Positions 53,943 to 63,205 of a stretch of 64,000 bases of DNA are shown here, piece by piece. This DNA is from Frigoribacterium sp. PhB160 (GTDB lineage Bacteria; Actinomycetota; Actinomycetes; Actinomycetales; Microbacteriaceae), in contig NZ_RKIE01000002.1 in the NCBI RefSeq assembly GCF_003751785.1, positions 620,001 to 684,000 of the forward strand, given 5' to 3'. The translations under genes were made by a program, and so were the position numbers. The notes under the pieces were generated by a model, which did not search any database, was not told the DNA's origin, and saw only the letters and a list, made by a program, of their open reading frames with translations. The stretch's first letter is position 1. Each line of letters starts with the position of its first letter.

Positions 53943-54428
53943 ATGCGCATCCACGTCGCGACCGACCACGCCGGCCTCGAGTTCAGCCAGACCGTCATCC
54001 GTCACCTCTCCGACGCCGGCCACGAGGTCACCGACCACGGACCCACCAGCTACGAGCCCCTCGACGACTACCCGTCGTTCTGCATCGCGGCGGCGCGGGC
54101 GACTGTCCGCGACCAGCGGGCCGGCCACGAGGCCCTCGGCGTCGTCTTCGGCGGCTCGGGAAACGGCGAGCAGATCGCGGCGAACAAGGTCGAGGGCGTG
54201 CGCGCCGCCCTCGTCTGGAACGACTCCACCGCGAAGCTCGCCCGGCAGCACAACGACGCCAACGTCATCGCGATCGGGGCCCGCCAGCACACCGAGGCCG
54301 AGGCCCTCGCGTTCATCGACACGTTCGTCGCCGAGCCGTTCAGCAACGACGAGCGCCACGTGCGCCGCATCGCCCAGGTCGGCGAGTACGAGACCACCGG
54401 CGCGATCGCCGGGCACCCGGTCGACTGA
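53943..54428 (+). CDS. rpiB: Ribose-5-phosphate isomerase B
   Basis: The protein has 161 residues. It interconverts ribose 5-phosphate and ribulose 5-phosphate. The RpiB/LacAB fold reads MRIHVATDHAGLEF, then HEVTDHGP, VVFGGSGNGEQIAANKVEGVRAALVW and HNDANVIAIGARQ. As in mycobacterial RpiB, the E. coli catalytic Cys is absent and the Glu in GSGNGEQ takes its place. TAGGAT at 53930-53935 lies 7 nt before ATG 53943, so this start is preferred over ATG 53934, which falls inside the -10 box. Confidence 0.95.
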   Translation: MRIHVATDHAGLEFSQTVIRHLSDAGHEVTDHGPTSYEPLDDYPSFCIAAARATVRDQRAGHEALGVVFGGSGNGEQIAANKVEGVRAALVWNDSTAKLARQHNDANVIAIGARQHTEAEALAFIDTFVAEPFSNDERHVRRIAQVGEYETTGAIAGHPVD

Positions 54429-54444
54429 CGACGTAACGTCGAGG

Positions 54445-54473
54445 GCGGCGGGGCCGGCTGACGGCCCCGCCGC
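54445..54473 (+). terminator. Terminator after rpiB
   Basis: GCGGCGGGGCC (54445-54455), a 7-nt loop and GGCCCCGCCGC (54463-54473) form a perfect 11-bp stem 17 nt after the rpiB stop. Confidence 0.82.
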
Positions 54474-54524
54474 TCCGTCGTCCCGGCCCTCGTGCCGCGT
54501 CGCCCGACCGAGAGGGATCCCACC

Positions 54525-55499
54525 GTGCCCGAGGGCCATTCCGTCCACCGCATCGCCAACCAGTTCGAGCAGACCTTCGTCGGCAGCCGCTGCGAGGTGA
54601 GCTCGCCGCAGGGGCGCTTCGCCGCGGGGGCCGAGAAGCTCGACGGCGCGACCATGGTCGACGCCAAGGCGGTGGGCAAGCAGATGTTCCTGGAGTTCGA
54701 CAACGGGCTCTGGCTGCACGTGCACCTCGGCCTCTACGGCGCGTGGGACTTCGCGGGCGACATCGCGACCGGGCACTCGATGGCCGAGTCACGCACCCGC
54801 CGGGCCCGCACGCGCAAGGCCGAGGCCACGCCCGACGACGACGGCGAGGACTCGATGTCGAGCATCGGGGCGCCCCGCCGCAGCCGGGTGCGCATGGCCG
54901 AGCAGGAGAAGGCGGAGGACGACATCGAGTCGTTCCCGCCCGAGCCGGTCGGCCAGGTGCGCGTCCGCCTGCTCACGGACGCGGTGGTCGGCGACCTGCG
55001 CGGCCCGACGAAGTGCGAGGTGCTCGACGACGAGGGCGTCGCGGCCGCGATCGCGAAGCTCGGGCCCGACCCGCTCGTCGACGGCCCCAAGAAGGGCAGC
55101 GACCGCTTCGTCGCGACGGTGCGGAAGAAGCGCACGCCGATCGGCCTGCTGCTGATGGACCAGTCGGTCGTCAGCGGCATCGGCAACATCTACCGGGCCG
55201 AGCTGCTGTTCCGCGCCCGGCTCGACCCGCACACGCCCGGGAACCAGGTGCCCGAGGACGTCCTGCGGGCCCTGTACAAGGACTGGACGAAGTTGCTGAA
55301 GAGCGGAGTCGAGCTCGGCCAGATGATGACGATGGACGGCCTCACGAAGGCCCAGCACGCGAAGGCGCTGCGCAGCCGCGCCGACCGACACTGGGTCTAC
55401 CACCGCGAGGGCCTGCCGTGCCGCGTCTGCGGGACGAACATCGTCATGGAGATGGCCGCGGGCCGCAAGCTCTACTGGTGCCCGACCGACCAGGTGTGA
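54525..55499 (+). CDS. Fpg/Nei family DNA glycosylase
   Basis: The protein has 324 residues. GTG 54525 has AGAGGGA upstream and gives the required N-terminus MPEGHSVHR, where Pro2 is the Schiff-base nucleophile and Glu3 the second catalytic residue. H2TH helices (LLLMDQSVVSGIGNIYRAELLFRARLDP) are present, as is the C-terminal finger region LPCRVCGTNIVMEMAAGRK..YWCPTDQV. The finger has Cys-x2-Cys but only one Cys in the second pair (CPTD instead of CPxC). An acidic insertion (residues ~100-130) separates the domains. It removes oxidised bases; Nei2-like subtype is an inference. Confidence 0.92.
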   Translation: MPEGHSVHRIANQFEQTFVGSRCEVSSPQGRFAAGAEKLDGATMVDAKAVGKQMFLEFDNGLWLHVHLGLYGAWDFAGDIATGHSMAESRTRRARTRKAEATPDDDGEDSMSSIGAPRRSRVRMAEQEKAEDDIESFPPEPVGQVRVRLLTDAVVGDLRGPTKCEVLDDEGVAAAIAKLGPDPLVDGPKKGSDRFVATVRKKRTPIGLLLMDQSVVSGIGNIYRAELLFRARLDPHTPGNQVPEDVLRALYKDWTKLLKSGVELGQMMTMDGLTKAQHAKALRSRADRHWVYHREGLPCRVCGTNIVMEMAAGRKLYWCPTDQV

Positions 55500-55525
55500 C
55501 GCGCCTCCTGTGGCAGTGTTCTCGC

Positions 55526-56149
55526 ATGAGGCACACCCCCCACTTCGTCCTGTCCGACGTCGACGAGGTGAAGCGGCTCGTCCGTGAGAACCCGTGGGCG
55601 ACGATCGTGTCGTCGACCGCGGCGGGCATCGTCGCCTCGCACTACCCGGTGGTGCTCGAGGACGACCCTGCCGACCCCGACGCGATCGTGCTGGTGAGCC
55701 ACGTCGGGCGCCCGGACGAGCGCTCCCACGAGCTCGGCGAGCACGAGGTGATGGTGATCGTCCAGGGCCCGCACGGCTACGTGTCGCCGGCCTGGTACCC
55801 GGCCGAGCAGATCGTCCCCACCTGGAACCACGTCACCGCGCACCTCTGGGGCACGCCCGAGATCCTCTCGGCCGAGGAGAACTACCGCGTGCTCGGCGAG
55901 CTCGTCGACCACTTCGAGGCCGTCATGCCCGAGCCGGTCAGCCTCGAGCTCGACGAGGAGGGTGCTCGGCGCATGGCCCTCGGCACCGTGGGCATCCGCC
56001 TCCGGGTCGGACGGTTCGACGCCCGCGCGAAGCTCAGCCAGAACAAGGCGCCCGAGGTCGTCGACCGCATCGTCGCCGAGCTCGAGCACGGCGAGCACTA
56101 CGCGCAGCCCGCGCTCGCCGCCGAGATGCGCCGGGTGCACGGCCGATGA
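55526..56149 (+). CDS. FMN-binding negative transcriptional regulator, PaiB-like
   Basis: The protein has 207 residues. The split-barrel flavin fold of PaiB reads MRHTPHFVLSDVDEVKRLVRENPWATIVSS, then SHYPVVLEDDP, LVSHVGRPDERSHEL, and HGYVSPAWYPAEQIVPTWNHVTAHLWGTPEI, a highly conserved block, with KLSQNK near the end. In Bacillus PaiB represses degradative enzyme and sporulation genes, but most homologues are uncharacterised flavoproteins. CAGTGT at 55514-55519 lies 6 nt before the ATG. The stop overlaps the amidohydrolase start. Confidence 0.93.
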   Translation: MRHTPHFVLSDVDEVKRLVRENPWATIVSSTAAGIVASHYPVVLEDDPADPDAIVLVSHVGRPDERSHELGEHEVMVIVQGPHGYVSPAWYPAEQIVPTWNHVTAHLWGTPEILSAEENYRVLGELVDHFEAVMPEPVSLELDEEGARRMALGTVGIRLRVGRFDARAKLSQNKAPEVVDRIVAELEHGEHYAQPALAAEMRRVHGR

Positions 56150-57678
56150 CGGGCCCCATCTCCGACCTCGGACCCGCGGAGGCGCGTCCCGTCCTCCTGA
56201 GGAACGCCCGCCTCACCGGCGTCCACGCCCCCGGCGACGCCGACCGGGTCGACGTGCTGCTCCGCGACGGGCACGTCGCGGTGATCGAGCCCTCCGCCGG
56301 GGTCGGCACGGCTGCCGACGTCGAGGTCGTGGACCTCGACGGCCGCTGGCTCGGCCCCGGGCTCTGGGACTCGCACGTGCACATGGACCAGTGGGCGCTC
56401 GTCCGCCGTCGCCTCGACGTGTCGTCGGCCCGGTCCGCCGCCGAGGCCGCGTCGCTCGTGGGGGAGCGGCTGCGGTCGAGGCCGCTCGCGCCCGGCCAGC
56501 CGCTCGTCGGCTACGGCTTCCAGGACGCGCTCTGGGCCGACGAGCCGACCCGTGCCCTCCTCGACGCGGTGAGCGGCGACGTGCCGGTCGTGCTCGTCAG
56601 CAAGGACCTCCACTCCGTCTGGCTCGACTCCCGCGCCCTCGCGGCGCACGGCCACGGCGACCACCCGACCGGGCTGCTGCGCGAGGCCGAGGCCTTCGCG
56701 GTCAGCACGGCCGTCAGCGCCGTCTCCGAGCGGCAGCTCGACGAGTGGGTGGGCGAGGCCGCCCGGGCCGCGGCCGCGCGCGGCGTCGTCGGCATCGTCG
56801 ACCTCGAGATGACGTTCTCCGTCGACCGCTGGGCACGGCGCGTGGCCGCCGGCACGACGTCGCTGCGGGTGCGGGCGGGCGTCTACCCGCAGGACCTCGA
56901 CGAGGCGATCGCGCGGGGCCTGCGCACCGGCGACGTCGTCCCCGGCACGGACGGCCTCGTCACGGTCGGCCCCGCGAAGGTCATCACCGACGGCTCGCTC
57001 GGCACGCGGACGGCGTGGTGCCACGACCCGTACGTCGGCACCGAGGGCGACCCCGGGGCGCACGGCGTGGCCACCTACGACCGGGAGGCGCTCGTCGCGC
57101 ACCTGAGGCGCGCCTCCTCGGCGGGCCTGGTCCCCGCGGTGCACGCCATCGGCGACGCGGCGAACGCGTCGGCCCTCGACGCCCTCGAGGAGGTCGGCTG
57201 CGGCGGGTCGATCGAGCACGCGCAGCTGCTCGACCCGGCCGACCTCGCCCGGTTCGCACGGCTGGGGATCGTCGCGAGCGTGCAGCCCGAGCACGCCATG
57301 GACGACCGCGACGTCGCCGACCGGCTGTGGGCCGGCCGCACCGGGCGTTCGTACGCGTGGGAGAGCCTCGCGGCGGCGGGCGTGCGGCTGCAGCTGGGGT
57401 CCGACGCCCCGGTCGCGCCGCTCGACCCCTGGGTCGCGATCGCCGCCGCCGTCTGGCGTGCCCGGGACGGCCGCGACCCGTGGCACCCCGAGCAGCGGAT
57501 CGCGGCCCGCACCGCGCTCGCCGCGTCGACCGGGGGCCGGTCGCGGGTCGAGGCCGGCTCCGTCGCGGACCTCGTCGTCACCGAGGCCGACCCACTGACG
57601 GCCACCGACGCCGAGCTGCGGAGCCTCGTCGTCTCGGCGACCCTGCTCGCCGGCCGCTTCACCCACCGGGCGCTCTGA
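56146..57678 (+). CDS. Amidohydrolase family protein (YtcJ-like)
   Basis: The protein has 510 residues. The ATG overlaps the PaiB-like stop. The composite-domain metal-dependent hydrolase fold is shown by GLWDSHVHMDQWAL (HxH metal site), VGYGFQDALWADEP, a later VHAIGDAANASALDALEE with the conserved His, VQPEHAMDDRDVA and LQLGSDAPVAPLDPW with the catalytic Asp. YtcJ-type amidohydrolases act on N-substituted amides, formamides or similar small molecules. The substrate is unknown. Confidence 0.9.
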   Translation: MTGPISDLGPAEARPVLLRNARLTGVHAPGDADRVDVLLRDGHVAVIEPSAGVGTAADVEVVDLDGRWLGPGLWDSHVHMDQWALVRRRLDVSSARSAAEAASLVGERLRSRPLAPGQPLVGYGFQDALWADEPTRALLDAVSGDVPVVLVSKDLHSVWLDSRALAAHGHGDHPTGLLREAEAFAVSTAVSAVSERQLDEWVGEAARAAAARGVVGIVDLEMTFSVDRWARRVAAGTTSLRVRAGVYPQDLDEAIARGLRTGDVVPGTDGLVTVGPAKVITDGSLGTRTAWCHDPYVGTEGDPGAHGVATYDREALVAHLRRASSAGLVPAVHAIGDAANASALDALEEVGCGGSIEHAQLLDPADLARFARLGIVASVQPEHAMDDRDVADRLWAGRTGRSYAWESLAAAGVRLQLGSDAPVAPLDPWVAIAAAVWRARDGRDPWHPEQRIAARTALAASTGGRSRVEAGSVADLVVTEADPLTATDAELRSLVVSATLLAGRFTHRAL

Positions 57679-57697
57679 GGGCGGTCGCCCCGCACGC

Positions 57698-57735
57698 GAC
57701 GACGGCCGCCGCCCCGAGGGGCAGCGGCCGTCGTC
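57698..57735. terminator. Bidirectional terminator between amidohydrolase and dps
   Basis: GACGACGGCCGC (57698-57709) pairs perfectly with GCGGCCGTCGTC (57724-57735), and an inner CCCC/GGGG pairing continues the stem. It lies between two convergent stop codons. Confidence 0.85.
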
Positions 57736-57754
57736 CTCGGTCGGGGTGCGTCGC

Positions 57755-58243
57755 TCAGCCGGCGACGTGCGCGGCGAGGAACCATCGGTCCTTCTCGAGG
57801 CCGCGGGAGATCTCGATGGCGACGTCCTGGCTCGAGGCGTCGAGCTCGCCGAGCTCGTCGATCGCCTCGCGGACGGCGACGAGCGAGGCGTCGATCTGGG
57901 CGACCAGCTCGGCGATCGTCACGTCGATCTGGTTGAAGCCGGGCGAGGTCGGGGGGATGACCGTCTTGGCGGCGACGGTCTCGATGCGGCCGTCGACGGG
58001 GAGGCCGAGGGCGACGACGCGCTCGGCGGCCAGGTCGGCCCACTCGCGGGCGTGGTCGACGACCACGTCGATGAGCTCGTGCACGGCGACGAACGCGATG
58101 CCGCGCACGTGCCAGTGCGCCTGCTTGCCGTTGACGGACAGCGCGGTCATGTCGGTGACGATCTGGCTGAGGAACTGGGCGACGCCGGCGGCGACGTCGG
58201 GGTCGACGGAACCCTGGGGGACGGTGCGGGTGATGTCGGTCAT
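57755..58243 (-). CDS. dps: DNA protection during starvation protein (Dps)
   Basis: The protein has 162 residues. ATG 58243 is preceded by GGAAAGGA on the coding strand. A four-helix ferritin-like protein: KQAHWHVRGIAFVAVHELIDVVVDHAREWADLAAERVVALG holds the inter-subunit ferroxidase ligands (His, His, Asp, Glu) of Dps. The twelve-subunit shell oxidises Fe(II) with H2O2 and stores iron, guarding DNA. No long basic N-terminal tail is seen, so DNA binding by a tail is not evident. Confidence 0.94.
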   Translation of the reverse strand: MTDITRTVPQGSVDPDVAAGVAQFLSQIVTDMTALSVNGKQAHWHVRGIAFVAVHELIDVVVDHAREWADLAAERVVALGLPVDGRIETVAAKTVIPPTSPGFNQIDVTIAELVAQIDASLVAVREAIDELGELDASSQDVAIEISRGLEKDRWFLAAHVAG

Positions 58244-58432
58244 GACGTGTCCTTTCCTAGACGATGGAGGCAACGCTAGACGTCCTGCAGGATTCCGCAA
58301 CGAAGCTGAGGCTCCGCTCACTGAGGTGAGGCTGGGCTCACCGGCCCGGCGCGCAGAGGGGGGGAAACCCCACCACGGGTCCGGGCGCTGGCACCATGGG
58401 ACCCGAGCGCGCCTCCGGCCAGGCTCGTACCC

Positions 58433-59863
58433 ATGATCCAGGAGACCCCCATCAGCGCACCGACGAACCCCTACGCCTCGCGCCCCGCGCAACCCGGCGG
58501 CTACCGGCGGCGGTGGCGCGAGCTGCCGCGCGAGCTCGGCTACGTCGGCCTCTCGGCGGTGCTCGTGGTCGTGGTCGGCGGCGCGGCCTCCCTCTTCTTC
58601 GACGCGCTCGGCACCGCCGACAGCTCGTTCGCCGCGATCCTCTTCGTGGGCGTCGTCGTCTTCTCCGCCCTCTGGCTCGCACGCTGGTTCGGCACCTTCG
58701 AGGTCGTCCGGCTCCGGTGGGCGATCGACCGGCCGGTGCGCCCCGTCGACTGGACGCCCAACACCCACTGGGGCCGCAGCAGCTCGAAGCTCGTCCGTGC
58801 CCTGTCGGCCGTCGCGAACCCGCACTACTGGCTCTACCTCCTCTACGGCGTCGTGGTCTTCCCCGTCGTCGCCGGCTTCACGACCTTCGTCCTCGTCGCC
58901 GTCGTGGCGGGCCCCGTCGCCCTCGTCGCCGTCGGCGTCGCCGTCGCCGCGGGGGTGCCCGAGGGCGTCGGGCTCAACGTGCACACCGCGGTCAGCAGCG
59001 GCCTCGGGCTCGTCGCGTTCTTCTTCGGGGCCGTGGTGCTGGCCGGTGCCGCCCTGTTGCTCCCGTTCCTCACGCACGGCTTCGTCGTCATGCACCACGC
59101 GATCGCGGCCGCGATGCTCGGCGGCTTCCGCTCCGATCAGCTCGCCGTCGAGCTGGCCGACCGCGAGATCTCGCGCACGGCCGCGCTGTCGGCCGAGGGA
59201 ACGGCCCTGCGGCGGCTCGAGCGCGACATCCACGACGGTCCCCAGCAGCGGCTGGTGCGCCTCCAGATGGACCTCGCCGCGGCGTCCCGCGCCGTCGACG
59301 CCGACCCCGAGAAGAGCAAGGCCCTCATCGAGGAGGCGCGGGCCCAGTCCCGAGAGGCCCTGGAAGAGCTGCGCGCCCTGTCCCGCGGCTTCGCCCCGCC
59401 CCTCCTGCTCGACCGCGGCCTCCTCGCCGCCCTGGAGTCGCTCGTCGACCGCGCCGTGATCCCCACCACGCTGCTGAACCGGGTGCCCGCCCACGTCGTC
59501 GTGCCCGCCGACATCGAGCGCAACGCCTACTTCATCTCGTCGGAGCTCGTGACGAACATCGGCAAGCACTCCGGCGCGGCCACGGCCGACGTCGTGCTGC
59601 GCACCCGCACGGCCCCCGACGGCCTCGGCACCCTGCTCGAGCTGGTCGTGACGGACGACGGCCAGGGCGGCGCCGGGCTCCGCGACGGGCACGGGCTCGC
59701 CGGGGTGCAGGAGCGCCTCGTGGGCCTCGGCGGCTTCCTCGACATCTCGAGCCCGACGGGCGGGCCGACCATCGTGACGGTGAGCATCCCGCTCCACCCC
59801 GCTCCCGTGCCGTCGGACGACCCCACGCCCGACGACGCCGGGGCTGCCAGACTGGCCGGATGA
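58433..59863 (+). CDS. Sensor histidine kinase (NarL-type, HisKA_3)
   Basis: The protein has 476 residues. The N-terminal half has about four to six membrane helices in two pairs (residues 36-55, 65-85, 132-175, 188-215) with a sensor domain like DUF1707-type actinobacterial kinases. The dimerisation box LERDIHDGPQQRLVRLQMDL holds phosphorylated His267. The ATP lid has TNIGKHSGAATADVVL (N box), VTDDGQGGAGL (G1) and GHGLAGVQERLVGLGG (G2). The stop overlaps the response regulator start. The stimulus is probably membrane or envelope stress, but unknown. Confidence 0.93.
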   Translation: MIQETPISAPTNPYASRPAQPGGYRRRWRELPRELGYVGLSAVLVVVVGGAASLFFDALGTADSSFAAILFVGVVVFSALWLARWFGTFEVVRLRWAIDRPVRPVDWTPNTHWGRSSSKLVRALSAVANPHYWLYLLYGVVVFPVVAGFTTFVLVAVVAGPVALVAVGVAVAAGVPEGVGLNVHTAVSSGLGLVAFFFGAVVLAGAALLLPFLTHGFVVMHHAIAAAMLGGFRSDQLAVELADREISRTAALSAEGTALRRLERDIHDGPQQRLVRLQMDLAAASRAVDADPEKSKALIEEARAQSREALEELRALSRGFAPPLLLDRGLLAALESLVDRAVIPTTLLNRVPAHVVVPADIERNAYFISSELVTNIGKHSGAATADVVLRTRTAPDGLGTLLELVVTDDGQGGAGLRDGHGLAGVQERLVGLGGFLDISSPTGGPTIVTVSIPLHPAPVPSDDPTPDDAGAARLAG

Positions 59864-60525
59864 CCGACGGCTCCCTCGACACCGACCTCCGCGTGGTCGT
59901 CGCCGACGACTCCGTCCTCCTCCGGGAGGGCCTCGTGCGGCTGCTCGACGAGATCGGGGTCGACGTCGTGGGCGCCTACGCCGACGCCGACTCGCTGCTC
60001 GCCGACCTCGACGGGCTCGCGGCGGACGTCGCCGTGCTCGACGTCCGCATGCCCCCGACCCACACCGACGAGGGCGTGCGCGCCGCGATCGAGATCCGTC
60101 GCCGGGCGCCGCGCACGGCGATCCTGCTGCTGTCCCAGTACGTCGAGGTCGCCTACGCCCGCGACCTGCTCGAGGCGGGCTCCGGCGGCGTCGGCTACCT
60201 GCTGAAGGACCGGATCGCCTCGATCGACGAGTTCCGCGACGCCCTCGGCCGGGTGGCCGGCGGGGGGACGGTGCTCGACCCGCAGGTGGTGTCGCAGCTG
60301 CTCGGGCGTCGGGGCGACCCGCTGCAGGCGCTGACGCCGCGCGAGCGCGAGGTTCTCACGCTGATGGCCGAGGGCCGGACGAACGGCGCCATCGCCGCGC
60401 AGCTCGTCATCGGCACGGGCGCCGTCGAGAAGAACGTGACGTCGATCTTCCAGAAGCTCCTGCTGGAGGACAGCGGGAGCGACCACCGTCGGGTGCTCGC
60501 GGTGCTGGCGTACCTGCAGCGGTGA
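59860..60525 (+). CDS. LuxR/NarL family response regulator
   Basis: The protein has 221 residues. The receiver domain begins RVVVADDSVLLREGLVRLLDE with acceptor Asp61 (VLDVRMPP), then a Ser/Thr switch in LLLSQYVEV and Lys in GYLLKDR. The C-terminal LuxR HTH is LTPREREVLTLMAEGRTNGAIAAQLVIGTGAVEKNVTSIFQKLLLE. The ATG overlaps the kinase stop (ATGA), and a CAGACT at 59848-59853 lies 6 nt before it, so it may also be transcribed alone. It is the partner of the upstream kinase. Confidence 0.95.
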   Translation: MTDGSLDTDLRVVVADDSVLLREGLVRLLDEIGVDVVGAYADADSLLADLDGLAADVAVLDVRMPPTHTDEGVRAAIEIRRRAPRTAILLLSQYVEVAYARDLLEAGSGGVGYLLKDRIASIDEFRDALGRVAGGGTVLDPQVVSQLLGRRGDPLQALTPREREVLTLMAEGRTNGAIAAQLVIGTGAVEKNVTSIFQKLLLEDSGSDHRRVLAVLAYLQR

Positions 60526-60576
60526 CGGGCGCGGCCGGGCCTCACCGCGCCTCCGGCCGGGCCGGCGTGGCCGCGG

Positions 60577-61344
60577 TCAGCTGCCGGTGACGACGCCCTC
60601 GCCGCCGGCGACCGGGTCGCTCGTGGCCGCATCGGTCGGGGCCGCGTCGGAGGCGCGTCGACCGACGTCGAGGATCGCCTCCCGCAGGCCCGTCCCCAGC
60701 AGGCGGTAACCGCTCGTCGTGGGGTGGACGCCGTCGTCGGTCGTGCCGCGGGCGAAGACCGCCCCGTCGCGAGCGAAGCCCCACGGGTCGACGAAGGTGT
60801 GGTCGGTCGTCGCGACCCAGCGCTCGAGGTCGGCCTCGTACCGGAGGGCGGCGACCGGCGAGCGGTCGTAGGGCGGGATGGCCGCGATCACGACGTGCCG
60901 GGCGTCGATCGTGTCGATGATCGACTCGTACGAGGAGCGGGAGTCGGCGAACGAGATCTGCCGCCGCACGTCGTTGGTGCCCGACATGAGCACGAGCACG
61001 TCGACGTCGGCGATCGGGCGCACCGCCGCCGCCTGCTCCTGCACGGTGCTGCCGCCCTTGGCCCAGCCGCCGACGTAGTCGACGCCGTCGCCCTGCGCGT
61101 AGGTCATCCACGTGTCGGCGTCGAGCCCGTCGCTGAGCAGGCGACCGCCGCCCGCCGTCAGCGAGTCGCCGACGATCGCGACGCGGAGGCCCGTCGTCGC
61201 GGGGGCGGCCGACGCCGCGGCCTGGGGCTCGCCGGTCGGCAGGGAGCCGGGGGAGGCGGTGGTCGCCTGGCCGGCACAGCCGACGAGCGCGACGGCGAGG
61301 GCCGCCCCCGTCAGAGCGACCCGTGCGATCGTCGCCCGTCCCAT
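60577..61344 (-). CDS. SGNH/GDSL hydrolase lipoprotein
   Basis: The protein has 255 residues. ATG 61344 is preferred: CATGAT (rev. complement of 61352-61357) stands 7 nt before it; ATG 61356 is an alternative. The signal peptide ends in the lipobox LVGC. The GDS motif IVGDSLTAGG carries the nucleophile Ser, GGWAKGGST the Gly of block II, LMSGTNDVR the Asn of block III, and DDGVHPTTSGYRLL the catalytic Asp/His. Such enzymes deacylate surface lipids or glycans. It faces outward, attached to the membrane. Confidence 0.9.
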   Translation of the reverse strand: MGRATIARVALTGAALAVALVGCAGQATTASPGSLPTGEPQAAASAAPATTGLRVAIVGDSLTAGGGRLLSDGLDADTWMTYAQGDGVDYVGGWAKGGSTVQEQAAAVRPIADVDVLVLMSGTNDVRRQISFADSRSSYESIIDTIDARHVVIAAIPPYDRSPVAALRYEADLERWVATTDHTFVDPWGFARDGAVFARGTTDDGVHPTTSGYRLLGTGLREAILDVGRRASDAAPTDAATSDPVAGGEGVVTGS

Positions 61345-61481
61345 GGGGACGATCATGCCGCACCCCGGGGGCGACTCCGACCACCGGAGGGATGATCGTC
61401 GGGCTACCCCGGGAGGAGGCGCGCGGGCGAGGACGACGACGGTGCGTCGTGCGGGGAGGGACGGCGGTGCGTCGTGCGTGG

Positions 61482-61552
61482 AGGGGATGACGGGAATCGA
61501 ACCCGCGCCATCAGTTTGGAAAACTGAGGCTCTACCATTGAGCTACATCCCC
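61482..61552 (-). tRNA. tRNA-Gly (TCC)
   Basis: Read on the minus strand: acceptor GGGGATG/CATCCCC, D-arm GCTC-AATGGTA-GAGC, anticodon loop TTTCCAA with anticodon TCC closed by TCAGT/ACTGA, T-arm GCGGG-TTCGATT-CCCGT, discriminator T. A TACACT -10 box is at 61582-61587 on the minus strand. CCA is not encoded. Confidence 0.95.
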
Positions 61553-61701
61553 GGAGCGGCCGAGCCGCACGGGTGTCTCCCAGTGTAAACCATGTCGCGC
61601 GACCGCTCAGTCACGGGCCGTCGTGGTCGGCTAGACTCTCACCGGCCTGTTCCCACCCGACCTCAACGGGAGCCACGGGGCAGGCCGAGCCAGGTGATGC
61701 A

Positions 61702-61774
61702 CGGGGCGTAGCGTAGTGGCTAGCGCGTCCGTTTTGGGGGCGGAAGATCGCAGGTTCGAGTCCTGTCGCCCCGA
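61702..61774 (+). tRNA. tRNA-Pro (TGG)
   Basis: Acceptor CGGGGCG/CGCCCCG, anticodon loop TTTGGGG with anticodon TGG closed by TCCGT/GCGGA, T-arm GCAGG-TTCGAGT-CCTGT, discriminator A. TAGACT at 61632-61637 may be its promoter. CCA is not encoded. The tRNA immediately precedes tig, as in many actinobacteria. Confidence 0.95.
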
Positions 61775-61836
61775 CGTCCTCTATCCCGCTGTCTCGGATG
61801 CGAGACCAGCGCCACCAACACAGGAGAAGCCCCACA

Positions 61837-63159
61837 TTGGTCCAGACCACGGTTGAGAAGCTCAGCCCCACGCGCGTCAAGCTCAACATCGTCGTCACCC
61901 CCGACGAGCTGAAGCCCAGCGTCACGCACGCCTACGGTCACATCGCCGAGTCGATCAACATCCCCGGCTTCCGCAAGGGCAAGGTGCCGCCGCCCATCAT
62001 CGACCAGCGCGTCGGCCGCGAAGAGGTCCTGAACCACGCGGTCAGCGAGAGCCTCGACAAGTTCTACCGCGAGGCCGTCACCGAGACCGAGATCCGCGTC
62101 CTCGGCCGTCCCGAGGCCGACGTCGTCGAGTGGCCCGACGTGAAGGACTTCTCCGGCGACCTCAAGATCGCCGTCGAGGTCGACGTGCGTCCCGAGTTCG
62201 ACCTCCCCGCCTACGACGGCATCGAGCTCACGGTCGACACCGTCGAGATCACCGACGACGAGGTCGACGAAGAGCTCTCGAACCTCCGCACGCGCTTCGG
62301 CACGCTCGTCACGGTCGACCGTCCCGCCACCACGGGCGACTTCGCCCAGATCGACCTCACCGCCACGATCGGCGACGACGAGGTCGACACGGCCAAGGGC
62401 ATCTCGTACGAGCTCGGCTCGGGCGAGCTGATCGAGGGCATCGACGAGGCGCTCGAGTCGCTGACCGCCGGCGAGTCGACCACCTTCGAGTCGAAGCTGC
62501 TCGGCGGCGACCGCGAGGGCGAGACCGCCCTGATCGCCGTCACCGTCACCGCCGTCAAGGAGCGCGAGCTGCCCGAGGCCGACGACGACTTCGCCCAGAT
62601 CGCCAGCCAGTTCGACACCATCGACGAGCTCAAGGGCGACCTCAAGGAGCAGCTCGCCAAGTCGAAGACCTTCGGCCAGGGCGCCCAGGCGCGCGACCAG
62701 GTCGTCGAGAAGCTCCTCGAGGCCGTCGAGATCCCCGTCCCCGAGAAGCTCGTCGAGGACGAGGTGCACCGTCACCTCGAGCAGGAGAACCGCCTCGAGG
62801 ACGAGGAGCACCGCGCCGAGGTCAAGGAGAGCAGCGAGAAGGCCTTCCGCAACCAGATCCTCCTCGACGCGATCGCCGAGAAGGAAGAGGTCAAGGTCGA
62901 GCAGGACGAGCTCACCCAGTACCTGATCCAGGGCGCCGCCCAGTACGGCATGGAGCCCGGCGAGTTCATCAAGGTCCTCGACCAGAACGGCCAGATCCCC
63001 GCCATGGTCGGCGAGGTGGCGCGCAGCAAGGCGCTGGCCGTCGTCCTGTCGAAGGCCACGGTCGTCGACGGCGAGGGCGCGGCGGTCGACCTGTCGGCCT
63101 TCACCGCCACGGCCGGCGTCGGCGGCGACGACGACCACGCGGGGCACGACCACGCGTAG
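61837..63159 (+). CDS. tig: Trigger factor
   Basis: The protein has 440 residues. The start is TTG 61837, 11 nt after AGGAGAA, giving [19 protein letters not shown], the standard beginning of the ribosome-binding domain with its GFRKGKVPP signature. The PPIase (FKBP-like) domain follows ([16 protein letters not shown]), then the helical chaperone arms. The ATG at 61798 has no support. The C-terminus ends [12 protein letters not shown], an Asp/His tail seen in actinobacterial trigger factors that may bind metal. It is a ribosome-associated chaperone. It sits upstream of clpP as usual. Confidence 0.97.
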   Translation: MVQTTVEKLSPTRVKLNIVVTPDELKPSVTHAYGHIAESINIPGFRKGKVPPPIIDQRVGREEVLNHAVSESLDKFYREAVTETEIRVLGRPEADVVEWPDVKDFSGDLKIAVEVDVRPEFDLPAYDGIELTVDTVEITDDEVDEELSNLRTRFGTLVTVDRPATTGDFAQIDLTATIGDDEVDTAKGISYELGSGELIEGIDEALESLTAGESTTFESKLLGGDREGETALIAVTVTAVKERELPEADDDFAQIASQFDTIDELKGDLKEQLAKSKTFGQGAQARDQVVEKLLEAVEIPVPEKLVEDEVHRHLEQENRLEDEEHRAEVKESSEKAFRNQILLDAIAEKEEVKVEQDELTQYLIQGAAQYGMEPGEFIKVLDQNGQIPAMVGEVARSKALAVVLSKATVVDGEGAAVDLSAFTATAGVGGDDDHAGHDHA

Positions 63160-63173
63160 GTCGTCCTGACGAC

Positions 63174-63205
63174 GAGGGCCGGGTGCGAGATCGCACCCGG
63201 CCCTC
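63174..63205 (+). terminator. Terminator of tig
   Basis: GAGGGCCGGGTGC (63174-63186) and GCACCCGGCCCTC (63193-63205) form a perfect 13-bp stem closed further by GA/TC. It lies 15 nt after the tig stop. Confidence 0.88.

Noticed and set aside
61441-61478. Direct repeat GGTGCGTCGTGCG (61441 and 61466) behind tRNA-Gly
   Set aside because: The copies are only 13 nt long and lie in the tRNA 3' trailer; chance or local slippage is sufficient.
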